This document shows, one piece after another, positions 48,489-57,100 of a stretch of DNA of 64,000 bases (positions are counted from its first letter, which is position 1; every line of letters begins with the position of its first letter). Under the pieces are notes generated by a model that saw only the letters and a list, made by a program, of their open reading frames with translations, ran no database searches and had not been told where the DNA came from. Source of the stretch: RGIG9115 sp045603225 (GTDB lineage: Bacteria > Bacillota > Clostridia > UBA1381). The position numbers and the translations under genes were made by a program. The stretch is from NCBI GenBank assembly GCA_045603225.1, contig JAZULT010000047.1:1-64000 (forward strand). The letters are read 5' to 3'.

Positions 48489-49532
48489 ATGAAATATTCA
48501 GAAAATAAGTGGGTTGGAAATCAATACCGACAGGAATATCTTGACGGTATACATAAGTTTATACGAAAAAGAAGAGAGGTAACCAACAAGGAAAGAGCAG
48601 AATTTGCAGAAGCTATTCTTGACAATGTGGAAGAGTACAGAAAGAAATACTGCGATATGCTCGGTTATCCGCTTAATATCCCGTTTGACGAAAACGACAT
48701 TCCCAACGTCAAGAAAATTTTCGTTGCGGAAGAAGACGGCATGAAAATTTACCGTATGCAGATTGAAGTAATTGACGATTTATGGTTCTACGGACTTTTA
48801 TTCGTCCGTGAGGACGGAAAAAAACGTCCGTTTGTTATCGCTCAGCACGGTGGTACCGGAACTGCTGAAATTGCAAGCAGTATGTTCGATTCTTCGAACT
48901 ATAACGACATGGTACAGCGTACTTTAAAACATGATATAAATGTATTTGCTCCTCAGCTTCTTCTGTGGAATACAATAAATTACGGTATCGGTTACAACAG
49001 AGAATACATCGATTCGTCACTTAAACAGACAGGAAGCTCAATAACAGCTCTTGAAATCTATGCAATCAGAAGATGCATAAACTATTTCTCTGCCGAGGAC
49101 TATACAGATAAAGACAGAATAGGTATGCTCGGTCTTTCTTACGGTGGTCATTATACCCTGTATACATCAGCCGTTGAGACTCGTTTTAAAGCGGCTCTCA
49201 GCTGTTCATTTTTCAACAACCGATACAGCGAAGCCGGCGGTGAGTATTATCACAGCCGTCCCGACTGGACATGGTTCGGAAGCGGCAAAACGTTCCTTGA
49301 CGGAGAAATCGCCCTTCTTTCATACCCCAGATATCTCAAAGTTATTTCGGGAGACAAGGACCCGTCTTTTAATGTTGACGAATTTAAGGAGCTTGTTGAC
49401 AAAACAAACGAAATTATTAAAAAGAAAAATAAAGACAGCGGCTGGTTTGCCGGAGAAGTATTTGACGGAAATCATGAATTTCCATTGGACGATAAACACA
49501 TTGAGGAATTTGTGCATAAGCTGATGTTATAA
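48489..49532 (+). CDS. Alpha/beta hydrolase, putative carbohydrate esterase
   Basis: A 347-aa cytoplasmic alpha/beta hydrolase. The nucleophile elbow is MLGLSYGGHYTLY (Ser), the acid probably the Asp in ISGDKDPSF, and the base the His in FDGNHEFPL. An N-terminal helical extension precedes the fold (about 1-70). The overall pattern resembles the acetyl-xylan-esterase/dienelactone-hydrolase-like group, so deacylation of a glycan is plausible but unproven. It starts 10 nt after the CobW-fusion gene and may share its transcript. Confidence 0.75.
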   Translation: MKYSENKWVGNQYRQEYLDGIHKFIRKRREVTNKERAEFAEAILDNVEEYRKKYCDMLGYPLNIPFDENDIPNVKKIFVAEEDGMKIYRMQIEVIDDLWFYGLLFVREDGKKRPFVIAQHGGTGTAEIASSMFDSSNYNDMVQRTLKHDINVFAPQLLLWNTINYGIGYNREYIDSSLKQTGSSITALEIYAIRRCINYFSAEDYTDKDRIGMLGLSYGGHYTLYTSAVETRFKAALSCSFFNNRYSEAGGEYYHSRPDWTWFGSGKTFLDGEIALLSYPRYLKVISGDKDPSFNVDEFKELVDKTNEIIKKKNKDSGWFAGEVFDGNHEFPLDDKHIEEFVHKLML

Positions 49533-49576
49533 GGTAATACAAAAAATTCGATATGGGGATGTAAAAAAATGCACAT

Positions 49577-50043
49577 AGTATATCAGGCTCATTAAAGCAT
49601 TGGCAACGCCATTTTGAAACGGTTTCAATGCCGTATCTCTCTACGTTATGCTTAATATATTCATAGCATATTTCTTCCCAAAGAGCGTAATCCTTGGGCG
49701 GTGCAGAATTCCACATCTTTCCTTTGTAGCGCGTTTTGTTTTTGGAAACGCTGGTTTTGTTGGCGTTGGAGGCAGCAATGCAATCGGGCATCCCGCCGTA
49801 AGCGATAAGAAGATCATAGCCCTTTTCCAAAAGGTAGTCGAGACGCAGGTCGCTCACACGGAAGTCATAGCAAAGATTATCGTTCTCATCGGTGTAAACG
49901 ATATCCTCGAACATGGAATAGATTCTAATGGTCTTGATAGCTCCATCGTCGGACATACGGTCAAGGATGCGCTTGCCCCAAGGATCTTCAACAGCGTCAG
50001 TTGGATGAAACAGCGCATGGTTCCAGAATTTTGGTTGCTTCTT
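49577..50043 (-). pseudogene. Truncated GH39 beta-xylosidase-like fragment
   Basis: Minus-strand sequence encodes about 150 residues resembling the middle of GH39 enzymes: KFWNHALFHP, VYTDENDNLCYDFRVSDLRLDYL, YGGMPDCIA, KWRCQCFNEPDI. The last segment is the catalytic Asn-Glu-Pro motif. Homology stops directly after it, at a junction with the repeat motif GCATTTTTTTACATCCCC. The N-terminal part is also missing: the frame begins just after the uxuA stop with no Shine-Dalgarno sequence. Both ends are lost, so this is a gene remnant. It fits the xylan theme of the neighbouring genes. Confidence 0.75.
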
Positions 50044-50056
50044 TAAGATTTTATTT

Positions 50057-51025
50057 TCAATTTTGATCTTGATTTATCCCTCTTTCGGTTGCATCTAAAA
50101 TGCCTTTTAAGTATCCTATCGCGAAAAGTCTACCAAGCGCATCATATCCCGCAAGTGTTGACTGCTCACCTGCCATTGTAGGCACGTGATCAACGCGTAT
50201 CGGCACGTTTACTCCGTTCTTAACGTAACACCGCATAATAGCCGCCATGTCGATGTCACCGTTATCGTGGAAAGTCTCGCGAAAATGAGTAGGCGTTCCC
50301 TTTGTATTGCGGAAATGAACGAGATATATCTTGTCGGCAAATTCTTCAATGGTCTTTTCCAAGTCCTCACCCATAACAAAATAATTTGCCTGACACATGG
50401 TGATTCCGAGGCTGTCGCTCTTGACGATATCGTAGACCGCTTTTTTGATATTTGCCTTGCTTATCATTATTCTCTCCACATCTCCAAGCCTTGCCACAGG
50501 CGGATCGTCGGGGTGGAGCGCAAGTTTTATACCGTACTTCTCAGCTTCGGGAATGACTGCTTTGATGAAATATTCGTAGTTTTGCCACAGCGCCTCTGCC
50601 GTTATATTCGCTCCCGTAGGCTTGAAATCCGCCATATTGAACTCGGTCACGCGTGCGCCTCCGCGCTCGATAAAGTCGCTTGACGTTCGAAGCCAGCCGA
50701 TATGCGCCATAAAGTTAAAGCAAATGGTATCGATTCCCATAGCACGCATATGCGGAAACATTGAGATCGCTTTTTCAATCGATTCGTCACGCTTCTCATC
50801 TCCCTCTTTGATGTGATCGTGAAGCTCGTTTGGCATAGGCTCGATGACTACGGGAGTGATGCCGAAATCGGTAAATCGTTTACAAAGAGTTTCCCAATGC
50901 GTTCTGTCCGCATAATCAAATTTTTTATCCTCGGGAAGCCTTATAACACCGTGACGTACACCCGACTGAATAGCAAAATCCCACGCAGTATCGCGCTCAC
51001 TTCTGAAATAATCCGCTAATATCAT
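50057..51025 (-). CDS. uxuA: Mannonate dehydratase
   Basis: Converts D-mannonate to 2-keto-3-deoxygluconate in the glucuronate pathway. The 322-aa TIM-barrel protein carries LALHPDDPP, TMCQANYFVMG, YLVHFRNTKG and RVDHVPTMAGE, which hold the metal and catalytic His/Asp residues. It is a little shorter than typical UxuA (about 350-395 aa), lacking part of the N-terminus. The start (MILADYFRSE) follows GGGGTG; the GTG extension is less likely. It follows the SDR gene by 4 nt. Confidence 0.92.
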   Translation of the reverse strand: MILADYFRSERDTAWDFAIQSGVRHGVIRLPEDKKFDYADRTHWETLCKRFTDFGITPVVIEPMPNELHDHIKEGDEKRDESIEKAISMFPHMRAMGIDTICFNFMAHIGWLRTSSDFIERGGARVTEFNMADFKPTGANITAEALWQNYEYFIKAVIPEAEKYGIKLALHPDDPPVARLGDVERIMISKANIKKAVYDIVKSDSLGITMCQANYFVMGEDLEKTIEEFADKIYLVHFRNTKGTPTHFRETFHDNGDIDMAAIMRCYVKNGVNVPIRVDHVPTMAGEQSTLAGYDALGRLFAIGYLKGILDATERGINQDQN

Positions 51026-51029
51026 ATTT

Positions 51030-51878
51030 TTACACCCCACTTAAGGTCAAAAATCCGCCGTCAACAGGAATGGTAACACCCGTAACAAACGAGGACATTC
51101 TGCCGTCCAAAAGGAAGCGTATAGCTCCGCACATATCGTTTGCCTGTCCGAAGTTGCCCATAGGCGTATGCTTGATAACGTCCTTGCCTCGCTGTGTAAG
51201 ACCGTCCTCGACCGTACCAAGATATGCCTTGCTTCTTTCGTTTACGATAAATCCGGGAGCTATCGCATTGATACGAATACCGACCTCGGCAAAATATGCC
51301 GCAAAGCCTTTTGTAAAGTTGGCGACAGCCGCCTTGCTCATAGCATAGGCAAAGTTGCGTGTGAGAGGACAATACGTATTCATGGAAGCGAAGTTTATAA
51401 TGCTTCCCCCTCCTTGCTTTGCCATATATTTCGCAAAAGTAAGCAGAGGATATACCGTTCCCATGGTATTCAAGCGAATGACACCTTCAAAAGCTTCCAT
51501 ATCGATATTATAAACGCCCTTGATGTCCTCGGGACGATCCGCATCAAGCTCTCTTGGGTCAAACTTCGTGATATTCGGCATCGCCTTTATATTGTTTCCG
51601 CCCGCACCGTTGATAAGAAAATCGCATCTGCCGAGCTCCTTGATCACACTCTCGGCAAGCTTCTCAACCGACTGCTGAGCCGTAACGTCACAGGTATAGC
51701 AATTGCATTTGCCGCCTGCGGAAAGTATCTCCGACTCGACTTTTTTCAAATTTTCTTCATTGCGGTCTACCAACGCAACACTAACCCCGAGACCTGCCAA
51801 GTCCTTTGCTACCTGCGAGCAGATCACACCTGCCGCTCCTGTTACGACAGCAACCTTGTTGTTAAAATAAGTATCCAT
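51030..51878 (-). CDS. SDR-family D-mannonate oxidoreductase
   Basis: Short-chain dehydrogenase of 282 aa that, from its place between uxaC and uxuA, should reduce D-fructuronate to D-mannonate. The nucleotide-binding motif is VTGAAGVICSQVAKDLA and the catalytic Tyr-x3-Lys is in FAYAMSKAAVANF. The insertion NNIKAMPNITKFDPREL and the C-terminus TGVTIPVDGGF match the YjmF-type mannonate oxidoreductase branch rather than the long-chain UxuB family. AAAGGAG precedes the chosen ATG at 8 nt. Confidence 0.85.
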   Translation of the reverse strand: MDTYFNNKVAVVTGAAGVICSQVAKDLAGLGVSVALVDRNEENLKKVESEILSAGGKCNCYTCDVTAQQSVEKLAESVIKELGRCDFLINGAGGNNIKAMPNITKFDPRELDADRPEDIKGVYNIDMEAFEGVIRLNTMGTVYPLLTFAKYMAKQGGGSIINFASMNTYCPLTRNFAYAMSKAAVANFTKGFAAYFAEVGIRINAIAPGFIVNERSKAYLGTVEDGLTQRGKDVIKHTPMGNFGQANDMCGAIRFLLDGRMSSFVTGVTIPVDGGFLTLSGV

Positions 51879-51891
51879 TTTCATTTCTCCT

Positions 51892-53181
51892 TTATATTTT
51901 GATTTTGTTTTTTGGGTTTTCATAACATATTTTGCGAACTATTTCACCTTGAAGCTTTATAGGAAGCTCCCATTCTCCGACAGTATTTTGTTTGTCCAAC
52001 CAAGAGCAAAGCAATCGTCTGAAATAGTCGTGCCGTACAAACGAGAGAATACTGCGTGAATCCGTAGTCATACCTATGAACTGCGACACAACGCCAAACG
52101 AGGAAATACAGTTCAGGGTGTTTTCTATTCCGAGCGCATGATCGCACCACCACCACCACGCAGGGCCAAGCTGGACCTTGGAGGGCGTGCCGTCCTCCGA
52201 AAAAGATCCTTGCATAACGGCAATGGATGCTTGGTCGTTCATATTAAGCGGAAACAAAACGGTATCGGGAAGTCCGCCACCCTCCTCCATATCGTTCAAG
52301 AGATCGCAAATGGCGGAAATATTGAAGTTTCCGCCCACCGCCGCATATCCGCCCGCCGCTCCCGCGAGGCGCGCAAGGCGTGTGCTGGTCTTTCGCTTTG
52401 CGTCAAGATGCAACAGAAGTGTCCAACCTCGCTTGGCGTATTCAATGCCGAGCCGTTTGAGGATATCTCTCTTCTTTCCGTCGGCATCACTCTCAAAGAA
52501 TTCCGCGTCGAGAGCGTGGTCGGCAAAACGGCAGCCCTTTTGTGAAAATCTGTCAAGCATAACAGAGATCGCGTTTATATAAGAATCGTCGTCACAAACC
52601 TCAATTCCCGTTTTTTTAATAAGACTTGCTTTAAATTCGGGCGTGGGAGACAAAAGCTCGTCTCCGCGTAAGGACGGAGCAACGGTCTTGCCGTCAAATA
52701 AGGACAAATCGTCAAGAAGCGTCGCAACGGGCGACTGATATTCGATATTGAAGCGTGAAAGAATGGCGTTATTTGAAAATTCACCCGATGCAAGCATCTT
52801 TCCGCACTTGTCGTATATCCTTTTTGCGCTTTCTTTTGTAGGAAACTCCTCTATTCCAAAGATACGTAAAAGCTCTATTCTTGACCAGTCATACACAGGA
52901 TTTCCCGCAAGATACGGAAAGATCTCACAATATTTTTCAAATTTCTCATAGGGAGACGCCTCTCCCGTAATAAAATGCTCGTCAACTCCGCAAATCCGCA
53001 TCAAACGGTGCTTGTACGGATCGGGAGTAATCCAAAGCTCGGTTAAATTCTCGTAGCGGCGGTTGGCAGCAATGTCGGCCACCGAAATGTGATTGTGAAA
53101 ATCAATGATCGGCAAATCTCTCGCGTATGTTTCATAAAGGCATCGCGAGCCTTCAGTTCTCAGTAAATATGTCTCCTTCAT
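51892..53181 (-). CDS. uxaC: Glucuronate/uronate isomerase
   Basis: Isomerises D-glucuronate to D-fructuronate, or galacturonate to tagaturonate. The 429-aa protein has the amidohydrolase-like metal motif IDFHNHIS, then YLLRTEGSRCLYE at the N-terminus, LHLDAKRKTSTRL, and the UxaC segments GPAWWWWCDHALG, GMTTDSRSILSFVRHDYFRR. Length is slightly short (usual about 465). The ATG overlaps the stop of the GH115 gene (ATGA) and has AAAGGA at 6 nt. Confidence 0.95.
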   Translation of the reverse strand: MKETYLLRTEGSRCLYETYARDLPIIDFHNHISVADIAANRRYENLTELWITPDPYKHRLMRICGVDEHFITGEASPYEKFEKYCEIFPYLAGNPVYDWSRIELLRIFGIEEFPTKESAKRIYDKCGKMLASGEFSNNAILSRFNIEYQSPVATLLDDLSLFDGKTVAPSLRGDELLSPTPEFKASLIKKTGIEVCDDDSYINAISVMLDRFSQKGCRFADHALDAEFFESDADGKKRDILKRLGIEYAKRGWTLLLHLDAKRKTSTRLARLAGAAGGYAAVGGNFNISAICDLLNDMEEGGGLPDTVLFPLNMNDQASIAVMQGSFSEDGTPSKVQLGPAWWWWCDHALGIENTLNCISSFGVVSQFIGMTTDSRSILSFVRHDYFRRLLCSWLDKQNTVGEWELPIKLQGEIVRKICYENPKNKIKI

Positions 53182-55139
53182 TTCGAATCCTTTCCCTGCT
53201 TCTCGTATGTTTTCTCGGTCAGGGTGAGTAGATTCGAAATTCCGATTTTCTTCTCTCCATCGTGCCAGCTCTTCCAATTTCCAAACTCCAAAATTTTTCG
53301 TTCCTCCAAAATGGCGCGCAGCGCCAACACCGCCTCGGTGAAGGCCTGTGTGCGCTCAGGTGCGCGACCGCTTTTCATCATACTTCGAACCGCCAATCGC
53401 CAGCGCGTAAGATGCATCATATAGCGGATTTCAAACTGTAAAAACTGTGCAAAATACAGTCTTTTCTCCTCAGGAAGCGCATGTAAAACGGTCTCCGTCT
53501 CTTGCGAGAGCGTTTCCCATTTGCCAAGGCTTTCCACCAGTGCCTCGTGGTAATCATCATCCTCATCAAATCGAAACTCGTCTCCCCGCATATGAAAGCC
53601 TCCGGTACTGCAAAGCGTCCCGTCGGTTGCCGGAAAAAGCGGAAACGGCAGCTTGCCGTATTCATGATAGTAAAAATTCCACGTATTGCAACGCTTTTTG
53701 AGCTCGTTAGGACCAAGATCCACAATGGTATCGTAGTAGCGTTGCAACAGAGGCTTAACGGTTTTCCACGCCTCTCCAAATAGTGCCTGTAAGATATTAT
53801 CCAACGTTTTTTCTCCGTCAAAGCCAGACAGATCCTTGAGTAGCTCGGCATTGTACCACGCCGAAAAATGCAGAGGACGAACGTTGGATACGTTTAAGAT
53901 CGAGTAAAAGAGCGAATTTTGTTCTCTTGCTTTTTGGTAGGAAAAGACCATTTTGCGAAGATCACACCCCTCACACAGATGCGGCCCCTCCCCTATATAG
54001 CCAACGTGATAATAGATACCGTAACGGTCGCGGTCATTGCGCGCAGTGGTATAAAAATCGTCACCGAACATTTGTGAATAGCCAATGTCGCTGAAGATCA
54101 CAACCGTGTTTTTCGGAACCTGAATATGTCCCTTGCCGTAGAGCTCCGCGCCCTCCATCCAAAGCGTGGCGGTAGAATAGAAATCGTCTCTGCCTAGCGC
54201 CTCGGAAATCATTTTATGCTGAGTTGCGATCGCATCGGATATTATTTCTCCGCGAGCGGCGGCAGAGGTGGGTACGCTCGGGTCATGCTGCCATACGGCA
54301 CGGTCCGCTTTTCCACGAAGTCCAAGCTGCCAAACTACGTTCTCTCCGTAGACAGCCCATTTTTCAACGTAATATCTCCATATCTCCTCCATACGCGCTC
54401 TGTTTGTAATAAAGGAGACAGACTCGCCCTCAAGTCCGCGCTTTTTCAAGTAATTTTCTGCGGTAAATACCGAAACTCCGACGGGTTCTATATGATGATG
54501 CGTGATATACATTCCTCTGCGAATGACCGCATCCGCCAAAGCCTTCTCGTGTGGATTATCGATATCCACAAAGGATGAGGGAATGATTAGATTGATCTCC
54601 AGCCGTAACGCCGTTTCCAAGATCATATCCAATACGTCCAGACACATCACGCAATTGTAAAACGGGTAATCAATGTGCCGCTCACCGCTTCCGCCGCGAA
54701 ACTCGGTGAGCAGATCCTCATCGTTGAGAAACCATCCGCGAAAGCGAACGACACGGGGCTGAGAAGAAAATGTCTGCGAAGGGAGCTCCATTTCCTCCCT
54801 CGTTTTTGGAAAAAGGTCGACAAGCCGATACACGGGCAAAATTCCAAGGCAGTTGGTAGCAAAGGCATAAATGCCGAATACCGTTCCGAGAATATCCGAA
54901 CCGACAATCACTACCTTGTTTTCGTCAACATTAACGGTGTAGGCTTCATGCTCTTCGTTTTCCACGGTTTTGATAAATATACCGCATTGATGATCGCCAT
55001 TAACGATATTAAATCCGTCCGTCTTTCCCGATAATTGACACAGATTTCTTTGCAGGTCAATAGCGGCAAGACGAACGGCTTCATCCGTATCATGCTCAAT
55101 AATTATGTAAACATCTTGATTTTTATCAAAAAGTTTCAT
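53178..55139 (-). CDS. GH115-family xylan alpha-glucuronidase
   Basis: Removes glucuronic acid or 4-O-methyl-glucuronic acid side chains from xylan fragments. The 653-aa protein has the GH115 layout: an N-terminal beta domain, then the catalytic barrel with RGWFLNDEDL, ITHHHIEPVGVS, VVWQLGLRGKADRA, VIFSDIGYSQMFGDD and YYHVGYIGEGPH. A helical C-terminal part follows. There is no signal peptide, so it works on imported oligosaccharides. Released glucuronate would pass to UxaC, the SDR and UxuA encoded immediately downstream in one operon. GGAGG precedes the ATG and a promoter lies at 55173-55201. Confidence 0.88.
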   Translation of the reverse strand: MKLFDKNQDVYIIIEHDTDEAVRLAAIDLQRNLCQLSGKTDGFNIVNGDHQCGIFIKTVENEEHEAYTVNVDENKVVIVGSDILGTVFGIYAFATNCLGILPVYRLVDLFPKTREEMELPSQTFSSQPRVVRFRGWFLNDEDLLTEFRGGSGERHIDYPFYNCVMCLDVLDMILETALRLEINLIIPSSFVDIDNPHEKALADAVIRRGMYITHHHIEPVGVSVFTAENYLKKRGLEGESVSFITNRARMEEIWRYYVEKWAVYGENVVWQLGLRGKADRAVWQHDPSVPTSAAARGEIISDAIATQHKMISEALGRDDFYSTATLWMEGAELYGKGHIQVPKNTVVIFSDIGYSQMFGDDFYTTARNDRDRYGIYYHVGYIGEGPHLCEGCDLRKMVFSYQKAREQNSLFYSILNVSNVRPLHFSAWYNAELLKDLSGFDGEKTLDNILQALFGEAWKTVKPLLQRYYDTIVDLGPNELKKRCNTWNFYYHEYGKLPFPLFPATDGTLCSTGGFHMRGDEFRFDEDDDYHEALVESLGKWETLSQETETVLHALPEEKRLYFAQFLQFEIRYMMHLTRWRLAVRSMMKSGRAPERTQAFTEAVLALRAILEERKILEFGNWKSWHDGEKKIGISNLLTLTEKTYEKQGKDSK

Positions 55140-55172
55140 TTAATAGAACCTCCTATCATATCACTTAAAATA

Positions 55173-55201
55173 ATTATAGCACAAACCACTCCGGAAAACA
55201 A
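55173..55201 (-). promoter_or_regulatory. Promoter of the GH115-uxaC-SDR-uxuA operon
   Basis: Minus strand -35 TTGTTT (55196-55201), 17-bp spacer, -10 TATAAT (55173-55178). The weak -35 fits activator dependence; the divergent AraC gene is the likely activator. Confidence 0.75.
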
Positions 55202-55244
55202 TTACAAATACAACCATTTTTAACACTATTCGATCACGCAGGTA

Positions 55245-55273
55245 TTGACAAACAGGCAAGAAAGCGGTAAAAT
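55245..55273 (+). promoter_or_regulatory. Promoter of the AraC gene next to GH115
   Basis: -35 TTGACA (55245-55250), 17-bp spacer, -10 TAAAAT (55268-55273), about 18 bp before the ATG. Confidence 0.82.
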
Positions 55274-55291
55274 ATATCCCGAGGTGATAAT

Positions 55292-56068
55292 ATGAAGTAC
55301 CAATATGCTCTGCAAGAGCCTAATTTCAGAATAGGAGACATTGATATACAGAACGTATCAAGACCAAAAAGCTATAAGCATACCTTTCGAAACGGACGCG
55401 GAAAACACGGCTTTATATACACAGTCCGCGGACAAATGAGGAATATATTTCAATCAAGCGAAACAAATGAGCTCTATGTCAATGCGGGTGAGTTGATCTT
55501 TATTCCGAAAAATACGGTATATACGGGTATATATCTTGAGGAAGATACAGAGATAAAAATTGTACAATTCGACCTTATAAACGGTACGCTTCCCGAATAT
55601 CTGTCTTTGCCCGTTAAGATGGCGCTTCCGAATGCAAGTGAGCTCATCGAAGCCTTTTTCAGACCTATGGAAAATCGCACCTCAAAACACCCCTTTTATT
55701 ATCTTTCCTGCCTCTACGGACTTCTGTGGCAGATAGATGAAAGCTATTCAAAGATCCCCGCAAAATACAAAAAGCTACAAGCTGCGCTTTCCGAGATCAC
55801 GGAATATTGGAATAAAAATGAGTCCGTGTCTTACTACGCGGAGCTTTGTAATATGAGCGAGGTCAATTTCAGAAGACTTTTCAAGGAATATACGGGACTT
55901 TCCCCTATCGATTACCGCAACGACCTCCGACTCTCAAACGCGAGAAACAAACTGCAAAGCGGAGAATATAACGTCTCGGAGGTTGCCGAGCTTTGCGGAT
56001 TTTCCAATCTGTCATTTTTTATACGACTGTATAAAAAGAAATACGGATATACGCCGAAAAAAGAATAA
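55292..56068 (+). CDS. AraC-family regulator of the glucuronoxylan locus
   Basis: A 258-aa regulator with an N-terminal cupin-like sensing domain (about 15-110; GKHGFIYTVRGQMRNIF, AGELIFIPKNTVYTG) and a C-terminal AraC double helix-turn-helix (SYYAELCNMSEVNFRRLFKEYTG, NVSEVAELCGFSNLSFFIRLYKK). It is divergent from the GH115 operon with adjoining promoters. It probably activates that operon in response to a xylan-derived uronic sugar. Confidence 0.92.
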   Translation: MKYQYALQEPNFRIGDIDIQNVSRPKSYKHTFRNGRGKHGFIYTVRGQMRNIFQSSETNELYVNAGELIFIPKNTVYTGIYLEEDTEIKIVQFDLINGTLPEYLSLPVKMALPNASELIEAFFRPMENRTSKHPFYYLSCLYGLLWQIDESYSKIPAKYKKLQAALSEITEYWNKNESVSYYAELCNMSEVNFRRLFKEYTGLSPIDYRNDLRLSNARNKLQSGEYNVSEVAELCGFSNLSFFIRLYKKKYGYTPKKE

Positions 56069-56184
56069 TTGCAACCTTTCCGCAAACACTTTCATTTTTG
56101 TATTCGCATATCATATTTGTTATATCATGTTTTATGAATAACTCAAGGCGTTTTATAGGATTTGCTAAGATTGAAAAAATTTCA

Positions 56185-56208
56185 GGCATCGGATGTTTCA
56201 CCGATGCC
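56185..56208 (-). terminator. Terminator of the isomerase-kinase-aldolase operon
   Basis: GGCATCGG (56185-56192) pairs with CCGATGCC (56201-56208). On the minus strand it is followed by TGAAATTTTTT, about 40 nt after the aldolase stop. Confidence 0.82.
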
Positions 56209-56248
56209 GATTGAAAGTATTATTCTATGTCTTTTTGTATCTCAATTG

Positions 56249-57097
56249 CTATATTCGCACAAAGTTTGAAAGCATATGAAAAACATTTATCGCTTCCATA
56301 ACATCCTGTTTCATGCGTTTTCCGGCTTCTACTTCAATATCATGGAAAAATGTCTTATCGGCAAGCTCAGCAACAGCCGTTCCGCCTGCCTTTGCCATAT
56401 ATGTATAGTAATTAATTTTTCTTATTCCAAGCTCAATAACCTTTCTGTAATCTTCATGACTCACACCTGAACCGCCATGCATTACAAGCGGTACGGATAC
56501 AAGCTCTTTGATTTTTTCAAGTCTTTCGAAATCAAGCTTAGGCTCTTTCACATACAGTCCGTGAGCTGTTCCGAATGCACAGGCAAGTGCATCTATTCCT
56601 GTTTCTTCTGCAAATTTTTTAGCGGCATCAGGGTCAGTATAAATGCTTTCTCCTCCTTCTCCTCCCGATTCTCTCGCACCCATTGAACCGATTTCAGCCT
56701 CAACCGATGCACCATATTTTGAAGCGAGCGATACTGCTATGCTTGTATTTGCAAAATTCATTTCCGTAGAAATCTCCGAGCCGTCATACATTACAGATGT
56801 AAATCCGAGATCAAGCCCCTTTTTTACATAATCAAGGTCTGTGCCGTGGTCAAGATGAACACACACAGGTACTTTTGCCCGGTCAGCCATAAAAAGCATT
56901 ATCGGTGCAATTTCATCCATTTTGCATAGTCCCATCTCCTCATGCACCTGAGCATGCATGATTATAACCGGCTTATTCAGTTCTTCTGCCGCCTCGATTA
57001 TTGATTTGAGACTTGTAAGGTTAGGAGAATTAAACGAGCCTATTGCACATTTTTCAGCCTCCGCAATTTTTAATATATCTCTAAGCGTTACTAACAT
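56249..57097 (-). CDS. Class II fructose-bisphosphate aldolase family protein
   Basis: Zinc-dependent ketose-phosphate aldolase of 282 aa. Metal ligands appear in CVHLDHGTDLD, VEAEIGSMG, FGTAHGLY and VMHGGSG; IRKINYYT is the phosphate-binding segment. The family includes fructose- and tagatose-bisphosphate aldolases and enzymes for other ketose phosphates. As the last gene of an isomerase-kinase-epimerase operon it should cleave the phosphorylated ketose into two three-carbon (or shorter) units. Lacking the substrate, I give no symbol. GGAGG precedes the ATG, and it starts 3 nt after the upstream stop. Confidence 0.87.
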   Translation of the reverse strand: MLVTLRDILKIAEAEKCAIGSFNSPNLTSLKSIIEAAEELNKPVIIMHAQVHEEMGLCKMDEIAPIMLFMADRAKVPVCVHLDHGTDLDYVKKGLDLGFTSVMYDGSEISTEMNFANTSIAVSLASKYGASVEAEIGSMGARESGGEGGESIYTDPDAAKKFAEETGIDALACAFGTAHGLYVKEPKLDFERLEKIKELVSVPLVMHGGSGVSHEDYRKVIELGIRKINYYTYMAKAGGTAVAELADKTFFHDIEVEAGKRMKQDVMEAINVFHMLSNFVRI

Positions 57098-57100
57098 TTC

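Noticed and set aside
49417..49956. 179-aa minus-strand ORF taken as an intact gene
   Set aside because: Only the middle portion resembles GH39; the C-terminal 50 residues are antisense of the hydrolase gene and repeat sequence, so it is called a pseudogene fragment.
51168..51902. 244-aa plus-strand ORF opposite the SDR gene
   Set aside because: The minus strand encodes a textbook short-chain dehydrogenase over the same span; the plus frame has no recognisable domain.
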